Origin: an uncultured Marvinbryantia sp.
Lineage (GTDB): Bacteria; Bacillota; Clostridia; Lachnospirales; Lachnospiraceae
DNA length: 64,000 bases
Reading direction: 5' to 3'
Assembly (NCBI GenBank): GCA_934394985.1
Contig: CAKRRF010000007.1
Span: forward strand, 17,433-81,432
Numbering within the stretch: position 1 is the first letter of the stretch; each line of letters begins with the position of its first letter. Below are positions 1 to 8,676 of the stretch, piece by piece. A program made the translations under genes and the position numbers. Under the pieces are notes generated by a model. It saw nothing but the letters and a program-made list of their open reading frames with translations, searched no databases and was not told the origin of the DNA.

Positions 1-60
1 CAGCTTCCTATGCAATATTTTTTCATCTGCATAAAATTCCTATGGCATTAACTTAAGTTC

Positions 61-89
61 AGTGTAGTCCAAACAGTTTGTTTTGTCAA
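61..89 (-). promoter_or_regulatory. Possible sigma-A promoter reading out of the left edge
   Basis: On the minus strand TTGACA (84-89) and TACACT (61-66) are 17 bases apart. The rest of 1-275 holds no convincing gene; it is AT-rich and contains several ACTGTTT-like repeats. In related Firmicutes the gene after spoIVB is spo0A, so this may be its promoter region, but the gene itself is outside the window. Confidence 0.45.
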
Positions 90-275
90 GTATATGCATG
101 TTTTTTGCTTCTCTTTTGTCAGTTTTGAACATTTTTCAAACTGTTTCATCACTGTTTCTACTGTTTTCTTATTATATTATGCCTATGTTTTTCACGAATA
201 TATCATAATTTCACTTTGTATTTTCCCATCCTTCAGCTCTGCCCGGTCGATCTCTTCGATTTTACTATAGGTATA

Positions 276-1529
276 TCACGATTTATTTTCAAGCATATTC
301 TCGATAAAAATACCATATCCTCTGGAAGGATCTTTGACAAACACATGGGTCACTGCTCCCACTATTTTCCCATTCTGCAAAATCGGACTGCCTGACATTC
401 CACGTACAATTCCTCCTGTAAGTTCTAACAATTCTGGATCTGTCACACAAATCACCATACCTTTATTAGCATCGCTGTTGTTCAGATTAATCTTCTCGAT
501 TTCTATCTGATATTCTTTTCGTTCCCCGGTGATCCCGCTTATTATGGTAGCGGGTCCTGCCTGTATTTCCTGTTTATAGGCAACCTCCATTTCCTCCAGT
601 CCGTCTGCTGCCCCGGATGTCAGCTTTCCAAAAATACCAATCTCTGAATTTTCCATAATAGTTCCCAGAATATTTTCAGGCTGGTAATCAATCACGCCTC
701 CCACTTCTCCCGGCATCCCATCGATTCCTTTTACGATGGAACAAACATGTGTATCATAAATATTCCCATTTTCCAGAGTCAGTAAGGTACTGGTATCAAT
801 ATCATTAATTCCATGTCCCAGTGCACCAAAGTTTCCATCCTCTGTCACATAGGTCAATGTTCCAATTCCCTGTGTATCATCCCGTATCCAGATGCCAGCC
901 TTATACTCCTGCTCTTTTGTCTGTACCACAGGTGCCTGCAGTTCTATAATGTCCGTATCACGCAACACTGTCAGTTTCACTTCACCTCCGGCAGCCTGAC
1001 TGATCTGCTGCACCACTTCTTCTTTCTCTGATACCGGAATATCATTTACTGCCAGAATATAATCTCCGGAATGTACCAGATCTCCGCCCGGATTCTGAGG
1101 TTCTCCATGAATATCGCAGACTTCTCCGGTTCCTACAATCAGTACTCCCTGTGTTTTCATGTAAATTCCAACCGGAATTCCACATGGAATCACCTTTTGC
1201 CGTTCTACCACATCTACTTCTACTTTTTTTACCGGTATTGCCCCAAACAGACTATATTGCACTACATACCTGTTCCCGTTTCCTGTCACAGTCAGATTTT
1301 CAGATGGAATATCTGACTGCCCTCGGCTGTCTGCCACAACAGCCTCTTCCAGCCATTTGGGAACGATATCCTGAAACATTTCGGTTCTGTGATCTTCGCA
1401 TGCCACTGTCACCTGATCCGGAATGCTGGTGTACACATCCAGCCAGAATAAAGCACCCGAAAGTCCACCTGCCAGCATCAGATCCCATACTATTTTTCTT
1501 CTGACGTATTTCTTTGTCCTTTTTCCCAT
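276..1529 (-). CDS. spoIVB: SpoIVB serine peptidase (sporulation signalling)
   Basis: SpoIVB is secreted from the forespore and cleaves SpoIVFA, releasing the SpoIVFB protease that activates pro-sigma-K in the mother cell. The 417-residue length fits the family. One N-terminal membrane segment (about residues 14-32) is followed by a PDZ domain (about 110-195) and the S55 peptidase domain. The His of ALGHGIND (H239), the Asp of CVTDPEL (D364) and the Ser of GMSGSP (S379) match the catalytic residues known in Bacillus SpoIVB. It follows recN, as in many spore formers, but a strong terminator separates them, so it should have its own forespore promoter. None was recognised with confidence. Confidence 0.96.
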   Translation of the reverse strand: MGKRTKKYVRRKIVWDLMLAGGLSGALFWLDVYTSIPDQVTVACEDHRTEMFQDIVPKWLEEAVVADSRGQSDIPSENLTVTGNGNRYVVQYSLFGAIPVKKVEVDVVERQKVIPCGIPVGIYMKTQGVLIVGTGEVCDIHGEPQNPGGDLVHSGDYILAVNDIPVSEKEEVVQQISQAAGGEVKLTVLRDTDIIELQAPVVQTKEQEYKAGIWIRDDTQGIGTLTYVTEDGNFGALGHGINDIDTSTLLTLENGNIYDTHVCSIVKGIDGMPGEVGGVIDYQPENILGTIMENSEIGIFGKLTSGAADGLEEMEVAYKQEIQAGPATIISGITGERKEYQIEIEKINLNNSDANKGMVICVTDPELLELTGGIVRGMSGSPILQNGKIVGAVTHVFVKDPSRGYGIFIENMLENKS

Positions 1530-1585
1530 CTGCTCACATCCTTTTCCTTATAGTCATCGATGCTTTGGCGCATTGCACGCATAGA

Positions 1586-1619
1586 TAAAAAGAAGAGTAT
1601 CTTTTGAGATACCCTTCTT
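1586..1619 (-). terminator. Rho-independent terminator after recN
   Basis: A 12-base inverted repeat around a 4-base loop (1590-1619, with one wobble or mismatch) is followed on the minus strand by TTTTTATC. It lies between the recN stop and the spoIVB start. Confidence 0.85.
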
Positions 1620-1646
1620 AGTATGTGAGCTATATGTGTTTGTACT

Positions 1647-3332
1647 CTAGTATTTTTTTGTTGCGTCTGCCATTTCCTTCATTTCACGAGCACTCTTTAA
1701 TGTAGTCTCAGTAATCTGTGCACCGCCAAGAATTCTGGCAAGTTCTTCTTCGCTTTCCACCAGGGAAAGTTCACGTATATTCGTTTCTGTGAAACCATCA
1801 TGTACTGTTTTTTCGATATAATAATGATGATCCGCCATAGATGCAATCTGAGCCAGATGTGTGATACATAATACCTGCCGGCTTCTGGCAATGACTGCCA
1901 TTTTTTCTGAAACTTTCTGTGCCGTTCTGCCACTGATTCCCACATCAATCTCATCAAAAATCAGAGATTCTGTCTGATCTCTGTCTGCCAGCACCGTTTT
2001 GATCGCCAACATAATTCTGGAAAGTTCTCCTCCGGATGCCACATCTCCCAGCATACGCATCGGAGAACCCGGATTCATGGAAATCATAAAACATGCCTCA
2101 TCAAATCCATTGGCTGACAAAGGTGCCGTCTGCGTCACTTCCATGTCGAAATTTGTCTCAAGGAAGTTCAGATCTGCCAGTTCTGTTCGAATCTGACCGG
2201 CCAGTTCAGAAGCATACTGTTTTCGAATCACAGACATCATTTCGGCATTTTCTCGAAGAAGTGTTTCCTGCTCGTTAAACACTTTCTGAAGCTGTGCCAC
2301 ATAACTGTCATAATTCTGCAGTTCTTCCAGTCTCTGTTCCTTTTCTTCCCGATATGCAAGAATCTCTGATATGGACTGTCCATATTTTACCTTTAACCGA
2401 TTGATTTCATCCAGTCTTTTTTCGATCTGATCAAATTCATAATCATCAAACGTCAGATCATCCAGATATCCTGACATTTCCCTGTTAAAATCTGACAACA
2501 GGCTTTCTATCTCTGCCAGCTGTTTTTCCAGTTCTCGCAGGTCCTCATCATACTCCTGTACTGTCTGCAAACGTTGTACTGCGGCAGAAATCAGATCGGA
2601 GGCACAGCTTCCGCCTTCATTGTCCCCTGTCAGCTGATACGCTTCTCCGGCATTTCCTGCAATCTTTCTGGCATGAAACAGCTTCTTATATCGCGCCTCC
2701 AGTTCCTCGTCTTCGCCGTTCTTCAATTCTGCCCGATCAATCTCTTCTATCTCAAACTGCAGAAAATCCATTTCTTTTTTTCTGGAAGCTTCATCTAATG
2801 CGGAGGATTCCAGCTTTTTACGTATCTGTGCATATTCCGCATAAATCTGCATACCCTTTTCTTTATAAGGTGCCAGTTTTTCTTTCGCATATTCATCCAG
2901 AATCTGTAAATGGTTCTTTTTCTGAAGCAGAGACTGATGTTCATGTTGTCCATGAATATCAATCAGCAGTGACGCCAATTCCCGCACCTGGGACAACGTC
3001 ACGGTCTCGCCGTTTACTTTACTGATACTCCTTCCATTGATCAGACGGCGGGAAATAATCACCTGTCCGTCTTCCACCGGAATATCCAGCAGTTCTATTT
3101 TCTCTTTTAATCTGGGACTTTCCACTGAAAATACCAGTTCCACCAGAGCGGATGTCTCATCTTCTCTGGCAAATCCCTTGAAGCTCTGCATTCCAAGAGC
3201 CACATTAATGGAACCGATCAGGATCGATTTTCCGGCTCCGGTCTCACCAGTAAGGATATTGAATCCTTTTCCGAAATCAATCTCCAATTCCCGTATCAGT
3301 GCCATATTTTTTACATGTAAATTTAACAGCAT
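1647..3332 (-). CDS. recN: DNA repair protein RecN
   Basis: RecN is an SMC-like ATPase that acts early in repair of double-strand breaks. The Walker A motif GETGAGKS lies at residues 29-36. A long coiled-coil region (about 150-370) follows, then the ABC signature ASGGELSR and Walker B with LIFDEIDVGISG near the C-terminus. The 561 residues are the usual length. It is downstream of argR, the normal Firmicutes order, but about 210 bases of palindromic sequence lie between them. Cotranscription with argR is therefore uncertain. Confidence 0.97.
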   Translation of the reverse strand: MLLNLHVKNMALIRELEIDFGKGFNILTGETGAGKSILIGSINVALGMQSFKGFAREDETSALVELVFSVESPRLKEKIELLDIPVEDGQVIISRRLINGRSISKVNGETVTLSQVRELASLLIDIHGQHEHQSLLQKKNHLQILDEYAKEKLAPYKEKGMQIYAEYAQIRKKLESSALDEASRKKEMDFLQFEIEEIDRAELKNGEDEELEARYKKLFHARKIAGNAGEAYQLTGDNEGGSCASDLISAAVQRLQTVQEYDEDLRELEKQLAEIESLLSDFNREMSGYLDDLTFDDYEFDQIEKRLDEINRLKVKYGQSISEILAYREEKEQRLEELQNYDSYVAQLQKVFNEQETLLRENAEMMSVIRKQYASELAGQIRTELADLNFLETNFDMEVTQTAPLSANGFDEACFMISMNPGSPMRMLGDVASGGELSRIMLAIKTVLADRDQTESLIFDEIDVGISGRTAQKVSEKMAVIARSRQVLCITHLAQIASMADHHYYIEKTVHDGFTETNIRELSLVESEEELARILGGAQITETTLKSAREMKEMADATKKY

Positions 3333-3350
3333 AATTCTTTTTCCACACTC

Positions 3351-3554
3351 CCGGCAAGGAAATCATGATTACATATGTTCAAGAATGCCTCGGCATTCTT
3401 GCTGCGAGATGCGCGTCATGCAAAGCATGACATATTTCTTTTGCGCATCTCTGCAATCCTGCCGGAGGCTATATCAGATGGGGGATTGACTCCCACCACT
3501 GATACTAATTTGCTCCTCGCCACCTGAAGAGGTGGGAGTCATCTCACATCTGAT
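3351..3554 (-). repeat. Dispersed palindromic element, copy 1 (argR-recN spacer)
   Basis: The gap between argR and recN is filled with nested inverted repeats. Outer arms are 3473-3480 and 3547-3554 (8 bp perfect; one arm lies inside the last codons of argR). Inside them are GACTCCCACC (3488-3497) and its complement (3531-3540), with a competing hairpin CCACCT-GAAG-AGGTGG (3520-3535). Further left are paired GCGCATCTC arms, a TCATGCTTTGCATGA hairpin (about 3416-3430) and a CAAGAATGC stem (3380-3399). Parts recur near 20.6, 41.1 and 63.9 kb. No ORF is visible. Confidence 0.75.
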
Positions 3555-3999
3555 CTAATATCTTCCGTATTTTATCCATTACCAGCAACGTATCATCTAC
3601 GCTGCGAATCGCACAGAATATCGTATCATCCCCTGCGATGCAGCCGGCAATTTCTTTCCATTTTAATGCGTCCATAGCTGCTGCCACAGCCATCGCCATA
3701 CCGGAAACCGTCCTGATCACCAGAATATTCTGTGCCATATCCATGGAGTCAAATCCGTCACGAAGTATTCGCAGATATTTTTCATCCAGTTCACTGTTCT
3801 GGGTATTCATCACCACATACTTTTGTTTTCCGCCATCAATTGCGATTTTGGTCAGCTTCAGTTCACGGATATCTCTGGATACCGTTGCCTGAGTCACCCG
3901 AAATCCTGCTTCTTTCAGTCTTCTGGCAAGCTCTTCCTGTGTATCAATATCATATTGATTAATTAATTCCACTATTTTTGCATGTCGCTGAATCTTCAT
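3544..3999 (-). CDS. argR: Arginine repressor ArgR
   Basis: ArgR is a hexameric arginine-sensing repressor of arginine synthesis and activator of its breakdown. The 151 residues are the family length. An N-terminal winged helix (about 1-70) contains EELARRLKEAGFRVTQATVSRDIREL, shown here as its key part QATVSRDIREL. The C-terminal oligomerisation and arginine-binding domain has the conserved GCIAGDDTIF segment near residue 120. It sits 13 bases after nadK and before recN, the usual Firmicutes order. Its stop codon lies inside the palindromic element described at 3351-3554. Confidence 0.96.
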   Translation of the reverse strand: MKIQRHAKIVELINQYDIDTQEELARRLKEAGFRVTQATVSRDIRELKLTKIAIDGGKQKYVVMNTQNSELDEKYLRILRDGFDSMDMAQNILVIRTVSGMAMAVAAAMDALKWKEIAGCIAGDDTIFCAIRSVDDTLLVMDKIRKILDQM

Positions 4000-4011
4000 A
4001 TTCCCTCCTGA

Positions 4012-4881
4012 TCAGGCTCCTCTCATCTTCTTGCGAAGTGTCTCCAGGAAACTGATCTGATCTACTTTTACAAGCTGCACCGTGCTCTGTGCTTTTTCTA
4101 TCACAACATAGTCCTCACAGGTCATCGCTGCAATCGTATCTCCGTCAAAAGCAACCTCCGCCTCTTCCTCCGGTTCTTTTCTTTTGCCTATTACCACCTT
4201 TATGTTTGCTGTATCCGGCAGAATCACACTTCGTGCAGTCAGTGTATGCGGTGCAATTGGTGTAATCATAATCAGTGATGCTGCCGGGGACACAATCGGT
4301 CCTCCGGCAGAAAGATTATATCCGGTAGATCCTGTCGGGGTAGAAATAATGATACCATCTGCACGATAATCATTCAGAAAACGGTCATTCACATAAATCT
4401 TTACATCTATCACATGAATTCTCCCGCTTCTGGCAATCACAATATCATTCAGTGCCACATCTGACAGCACTTCCTGTCCCTCGTGATATACCACTCCCCG
4501 CAACATCATATGTTCTTCCGTAAAATACTCATCCAGTGCCAGATGATCCAATGCCTCTTCCAGATGATCCTGATTCACTTCGGCCAGATACCCAAGCGTT
4601 CCCAGATTTACTCCAAATAATGGCAAATGCCGGTTTACCAGATCCCTTGCCGCTCTGAGTACGGTTCCGTCTCCACCCAGTACCAGTACACAGTCCACAT
4701 CCTCCGGTATCTTATCCGGATTGCTGGATTTATAGCCTTTATAGCTTTCACCGGCATGGTATTCTTTTTCTTCCTGCAGAGTACAACGCACACCTTTTTT
4801 CTGAAGATAGTCCTGAATCTGATGTCCTATTCGCAGTCCCGGATCCTTCTGCATATTGGTAATAACGTAAAAATGTTTCAT
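4012..4881 (-). CDS. nadK: NAD kinase
   Basis: This cytosolic enzyme phosphorylates NAD to NADP. The diagnostic GGDGTVLRAAR motif is near residue 70, and the NAD-binding segment with DGIIISTPTGSTGYNLSAGG is near 175-190. The 289 residues match the ATP or polyphosphate NAD kinases of Firmicutes. The gene lies 5 bases after tlyA and 12 before argR, so it is probably translated from the same long transcript. Confidence 0.96.
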   Translation of the reverse strand: MKHFYVITNMQKDPGLRIGHQIQDYLQKKGVRCTLQEEKEYHAGESYKGYKSSNPDKIPEDVDCVLVLGGDGTVLRAARDLVNRHLPLFGVNLGTLGYLAEVNQDHLEEALDHLALDEYFTEEHMMLRGVVYHEGQEVLSDVALNDIVIARSGRIHVIDVKIYVNDRFLNDYRADGIIISTPTGSTGYNLSAGGPIVSPAASLIMITPIAPHTLTARSVILPDTANIKVVIGKRKEPEEEAEVAFDGDTIAAMTCEDYVVIEKAQSTVQLVKVDQISFLETLRKKMRGA

Positions 4882-4886
4882 TCTTT

Positions 4887-5705
4887 TTACTTTTCCTTTT
4901 TATCCAGTGATTCGTGAGCCAGATGAACTGTCTTTTCAATATCAAAGGACGGTTCCTCGATCACACTGCCTTCCGGCATCTTCTGCAGATGCAGCAGATA
5001 TTCAATATTGCCTTCCGGCCCTTTAATCGGAGAATACTCCAGATTCATCGGCTGGAAATAAATACTTCTGGCATAATCTGTTACCATCTCAATCACTTCC
5101 CGATGTACAGCCGGATCACGAACAACTCCTTTTTTACCGACTTTTTCCTTTCCGGCCTCAAACTGTGGCTTGATCAGACAGGCAATCTGTCCGTCTTCCG
5201 TCAGCAGATTTCGCACCGGAAGCAGCACTTTGGTCAGTGAAATAAAAGACACATCTATAGAAGAAAACGCAACCGGTTCCTGAATATCTTCCGGCACCAC
5301 ATAACGGATATTCGTCTTCTCCATACAGACTACTCTCGGATCCTGTCTCAGCTTCCAGTCCAGCTGACCATATCCAACGTCAACCGAATAGACCTTTACC
5401 GCTCCATTCTGAAGCATACAGTCCGTAAATCCTCCGGTGGATGCGCCTACATCCATGCAAACTTTTCCATCCAGTGTAATATCAAATTTTTCCATGGCCT
5501 TTTCCAGCTTCAGACCGCCTCTGCTGACATATTTCAGTGTATTTCCCTTTACCGTAATGTCTACCGTTTCTGCAAACATGGTTCCGGCTTTATCTTCACG
5601 TTCTCCGTCTACCAGCACACAGCCCGCCATAATCAGAGCCTTTGCTTTTTCCCTGGATGGTGCCAGCTGACGCTGTACCATCATTACATCTAATCGTTCT
5701 TTCAT
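4887..5705 (-). CDS. tlyA: TlyA family rRNA 2'-O-methyltransferase
   Basis: TlyA proteins methylate ribose 2'-OH groups in 16S and/or 23S rRNA; older annotations call them hemolysins. An N-terminal S4 RNA-binding domain (MKERLDVMMVQRQLAPSREK) is followed by an FtsJ-like methyltransferase domain with the SAM motif DVGASTGGFTDCML near residue 80. The 272 residues fit. The start overlaps the end of dxs by 4 bases, indicating translational coupling. Which rRNA is the target cannot be told from sequence. Confidence 0.94.
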   Translation of the reverse strand: MKERLDVMMVQRQLAPSREKAKALIMAGCVLVDGEREDKAGTMFAETVDITVKGNTLKYVSRGGLKLEKAMEKFDITLDGKVCMDVGASTGGFTDCMLQNGAVKVYSVDVGYGQLDWKLRQDPRVVCMEKTNIRYVVPEDIQEPVAFSSIDVSFISLTKVLLPVRNLLTEDGQIACLIKPQFEAGKEKVGKKGVVRDPAVHREVIEMVTDYARSIYFQPMNLEYSPIKGPEGNIEYLLHLQKMPEGSVIEEPSFDIEKTVHLAHESLDKKEK

Positions 5706-7573
5706 TTTGTCAGTCCTATATATTCTATCACTATTTTCTTCACAACAGAATCTGCATCAATACCACATTCCTGCTTCAGCAGATCTACATTGCCATGTTC
5801 TACATAATCGTCCGGAAGTGCAATCGTCAGCACCTCTGTCTTGCTTTTCACCTCATTCATATATTCCAGAACTGCTTCTCCAAAGCCCCCTGCTTTCACG
5901 TTTTCTTCCATAGTAACCAGCAGACGGTGCTCCGCCTGAAGCGTACGGATTGCCTGATGATCCAGTGGCTTTACAAATCTGGCATTTACCAGTGTACAGC
6001 CATATCCCATTTCCCGGAGACGGTCACGCACTTCCACTGCCGTCTTTACCATACTGCCTGTTGCCAGCAGTGCTATCTCATTTTCATCATAAATCGTTTC
6101 CCATTTTCCATATTCCACCGGGGCACGGAATCTGGCCAGTCCATCATATGCCTCACCTCTCGGATAACGCAGTGCAATCGGCCCGTCATAATGAACTGCA
6201 AACTTCATCATATCAGACAATTCCCATTTATTCTTCGGTGCCATTACACACATATTCGGAATCGAAGACAGATAGGACAGATCAAATATTCCCTGATGTG
6301 TTTCTCCGTCACTTCCCACAAGACCTGCCCGGTCTATTGCAAAAATCACCGGCAGATTCTGAATACAGACATCATGAATCACCTGATCATAAGCTCTCTG
6401 TAAAAAAGAAGAATAAACTGCCACCACCGGCCGCAGTCCGGCTGCTGCCAGCCCGGCTGCAAAAGTCACAGCGTGCTGTTCTGCAATTCCCACATCAAAG
6501 AACCGGTCCGGAAACATATTTCGAAACCGTTTGAGCCCGGTTCCGTCCGGCATAGCTGCTGTTACTGCTACCACATTTGGTTCTCTGTCTCCCATTTTTC
6601 GCATAACGGTAGAAAAAATATCGGTATAATTGGCTTTTACCCGTTTCTTTTTCGGCAGACCAGTCTCTATGACAAATGGCTCTGCCCCGTGAAATCTGGC
6701 CGGATGACGCATTGCCGGTTCATACCCCTGTCCCTTCTGTGTACAGACATGCACCAGAACAGCACCATTTACCTGCTTTGCCTCCCGAAAGGCACGGAGT
6801 AACTGGTCCATATTATGTCCGTCATACGGTCCCAGATAAGTCAGCCCCATCTCTTCAAACAACATACCCGGTACAAAAAACTGCTTGATGCTGTTCTTGG
6901 TCTTTCGGATATTACGGATTAGCTGCTCTCCTCCTCCCGGAAGACGTGACAATGTACTTTCCACTCCTGCTTTCAGATTCTGATAAGTTTCTCTGGTTCT
7001 TACCTGATTCAGATATTCGGAAAACCCTCCGACATTCTCAGCAATCGACATATTGTTATCATTTAATACAATGATAAAATTTCGCTTTAACCTGGAGGCA
7101 TTATTCAGTGCTTCCCAGGCCATACCGCCGGTCAGAGAACCGTCTCCGATCACCGATATCACAAAATTGTCATCACCCTTCAGCTGACTGGCCATTGCAA
7201 GCCCCAGACCTGCTGAAATGGAAGTAGAACTGTGTCCAGTATCAAAGGCGTCACACTGGCTTTCTTTTCTCTTCGGAAATCCACTCATGCCACCATACTT
7301 ACGCAGTGTATCAAACCCTTCTTTTCTTCCGGTCAGGAGCTTATGCGTATAAGACTGATGTCCGACGTCCCAGACAATCTTATCCTCCGGCAAATGAAAA
7401 GACAGATGAAGCGCCATAGTCAGCTCCACTACCCCCAGATTCGATGCAAGATGTCCCCCGTTTTCACTGATCTTCTGAATCAGAAACTCGCGAATCTCTT
7501 CTGCAAGCTGCGGCAGATCCTCTTTCTCGATGTTCTGTATATCATTTTCTTTCTGTATTTTATCTAAAATCAT
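5702..7573 (-). CDS. dxs: 1-deoxy-D-xylulose-5-phosphate synthase
   Basis: Dxs joins pyruvate and glyceraldehyde 3-phosphate, using thiamine diphosphate, in the first step of the MEP isoprenoid pathway. Its product also feeds thiamine and pyridoxal synthesis. The ThDP motif GDGSLTGGMAWEALNN is near residue 143, the central Glu region GIAEQHAVTFAAGLA near 360, and the C-terminal transketolase domain follows. The 623 residues are normal. It is one base from ispA, and ispG of the same pathway lies at 51.7 kb. Confidence 0.97.
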   Translation of the reverse strand: MILDKIQKENDIQNIEKEDLPQLAEEIREFLIQKISENGGHLASNLGVVELTMALHLSFHLPEDKIVWDVGHQSYTHKLLTGRKEGFDTLRKYGGMSGFPKRKESQCDAFDTGHSSTSISAGLGLAMASQLKGDDNFVISVIGDGSLTGGMAWEALNNASRLKRNFIIVLNDNNMSIAENVGGFSEYLNQVRTRETYQNLKAGVESTLSRLPGGGEQLIRNIRKTKNSIKQFFVPGMLFEEMGLTYLGPYDGHNMDQLLRAFREAKQVNGAVLVHVCTQKGQGYEPAMRHPARFHGAEPFVIETGLPKKKRVKANYTDIFSTVMRKMGDREPNVVAVTAAMPDGTGLKRFRNMFPDRFFDVGIAEQHAVTFAAGLAAAGLRPVVAVYSSFLQRAYDQVIHDVCIQNLPVIFAIDRAGLVGSDGETHQGIFDLSYLSSIPNMCVMAPKNKWELSDMMKFAVHYDGPIALRYPRGEAYDGLARFRAPVEYGKWETIYDENEIALLATGSMVKTAVEVRDRLREMGYGCTLVNARFVKPLDHQAIRTLQAEHRLLVTMEENVKAGGFGEAVLEYMNEVKSKTEVLTIALPDDYVEHGNVDLLKQECGIDADSVVKKIVIEYIGLTK

Positions 7574-7574
7574 A

Positions 7575-8462
7575 TTAGTTCTCCCTGGTGACCAGTTCCA
7601 GAATCAGTTTTTTCAGAAATTCATTTTCTCGTCCCAGCTGATTCAGAACATCGATAGCCCGTCCCGAGATCTGTTCTACATCTTCTTTTGCCTTTTCCAG
7701 ACCTTCCATGGTCACATATGTCGTCTTATGATTTTTTTCATCACTGTTGATCGGTTTGCCCAATACCTGACTGGTACTGGTCACATCCAGAATATCATCC
7801 CGAATCTGGAATGCCAGTCCCACATCAGAGGCTATCTGCTCGATCTGCTGTACCTCTTCTTTTGCTGCACCTGCCAGAATCGCTCCGATCATCATAGACC
7901 CTTCAATCAGCGCACTGGTCTTCAGGCGGTAAATAAAATCCAGCTGTCCACGATTTAATGAATGTCCTGACTCTTCCACATCCACTGACTGTCCGCCAAT
8001 CATTCCGTTAATACCTGTTTTTTTCGCCAGTACTGCCACAGCCTGTCCTACAGCCGGATTCTCCGGTTCCAGTTCAAATCCCTTCGCTGCCGTCTCATAA
8101 GCCAGATTCAGCAGACCATCCCCTGCCAGAATTGCCATGGCTTCTCCATACACGATATGGGTTGTCTTTCTTCCTCTGCGGTACTCATCATTATCCATAG
8201 CTGGCAGATCGTCATGAATCAGTGAATGGGTATGAATCATCTCCATTGCTGCCATAAATGGCTCCACAACTTTACCTGTGCCTCCAAATAACCGATACGC
8301 TTCCTGCATCAGCAGCGGACGAAGCCGCTTGCCGCCTGCCTGCATACTGTAATTCATTGCCTGAAACAATGTCTTCTGATATCCTGTCTCCGCCGGAAGA
8401 TACCGGTAAATAATTTCCTGTACTTCTTCCGTCCGTTTCCTCCACTCATCCCGGAAATTCAC
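7575..8462 (-). CDS. ispA: Polyprenyl (farnesyl/geranylgeranyl) diphosphate synthase
   Basis: This enzyme condenses isopentenyl diphosphate with allylic diphosphates. The first Asp-rich motif is HDDLPAMDNDEYRRG and the second FQIRDDILD; both are intact. I prefer the GTG start at 8462, because AGAAGG sits at proper spacing before it, whereas the ATG at 8480 has no visible ribosome binding site. It still overlaps xseB by 17 bases. The xseB-ispA-dxs order is conserved in Firmicutes. Exact chain length is inferred from that context. Confidence 0.94.
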   Translation of the reverse strand: MNFRDEWRKRTEEVQEIIYRYLPAETGYQKTLFQAMNYSMQAGGKRLRPLLMQEAYRLFGGTGKVVEPFMAAMEMIHTHSLIHDDLPAMDNDEYRRGRKTTHIVYGEAMAILAGDGLLNLAYETAAKGFELEPENPAVGQAVAVLAKKTGINGMIGGQSVDVEESGHSLNRGQLDFIYRLKTSALIEGSMMIGAILAGAAKEEVQQIEQIASDVGLAFQIRDDILDVTSTSQVLGKPINSDEKNHKTTYVTMEGLEKAKEDVEQISGRAIDVLNQLGRENEFLKKLILELVTREN

Positions 8463-8676
8463 AATAATCACCTTCTTCATTTATCATCTGCATTTTCTTT
8501 TCTACTGTATCCAGCTTCTCGTTACAGCTTTTTACCAGTTCCATGCCTTCTTTATATGTCTGAAATGACTCTTCCAGCGTAGTCTCCCTGTTCTCCAGCA
8601 CCAGAAGCAGTTCCTCCAGCTTTGCAAAAGATTCCTCCAGGGTAAGATCTTTATCTTTCTTTTTTTCCTGCTCCAT
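8446..8676 (-). CDS. xseB: Exodeoxyribonuclease VII small subunit
   Basis: XseB is the small helical subunit that coats the coiled coil of XseA in exonuclease VII, a single-strand DNA nuclease. At 76 residues it has the family pattern LEESFAKLEELLLVLENRE followed by TLEESFQTYKEGMELVKSC. Its ATG shares a base with the xseA stop, and its 3' end overlaps ispA. Confidence 0.95.
   Translation of the reverse strand: MEQEKKKDKDLTLEESFAKLEELLLVLENRETTLEESFQTYKEGMELVKSCNEKLDTVEKKMQMINEEGDYCEFPG

Noticed and set aside
5642..6534. Long plus-strand frames (up to 253 residues) opposite dxs
   Set aside because: They are complementary to a clear dxs gene and read as His/Cys/Phe-rich nonsense.
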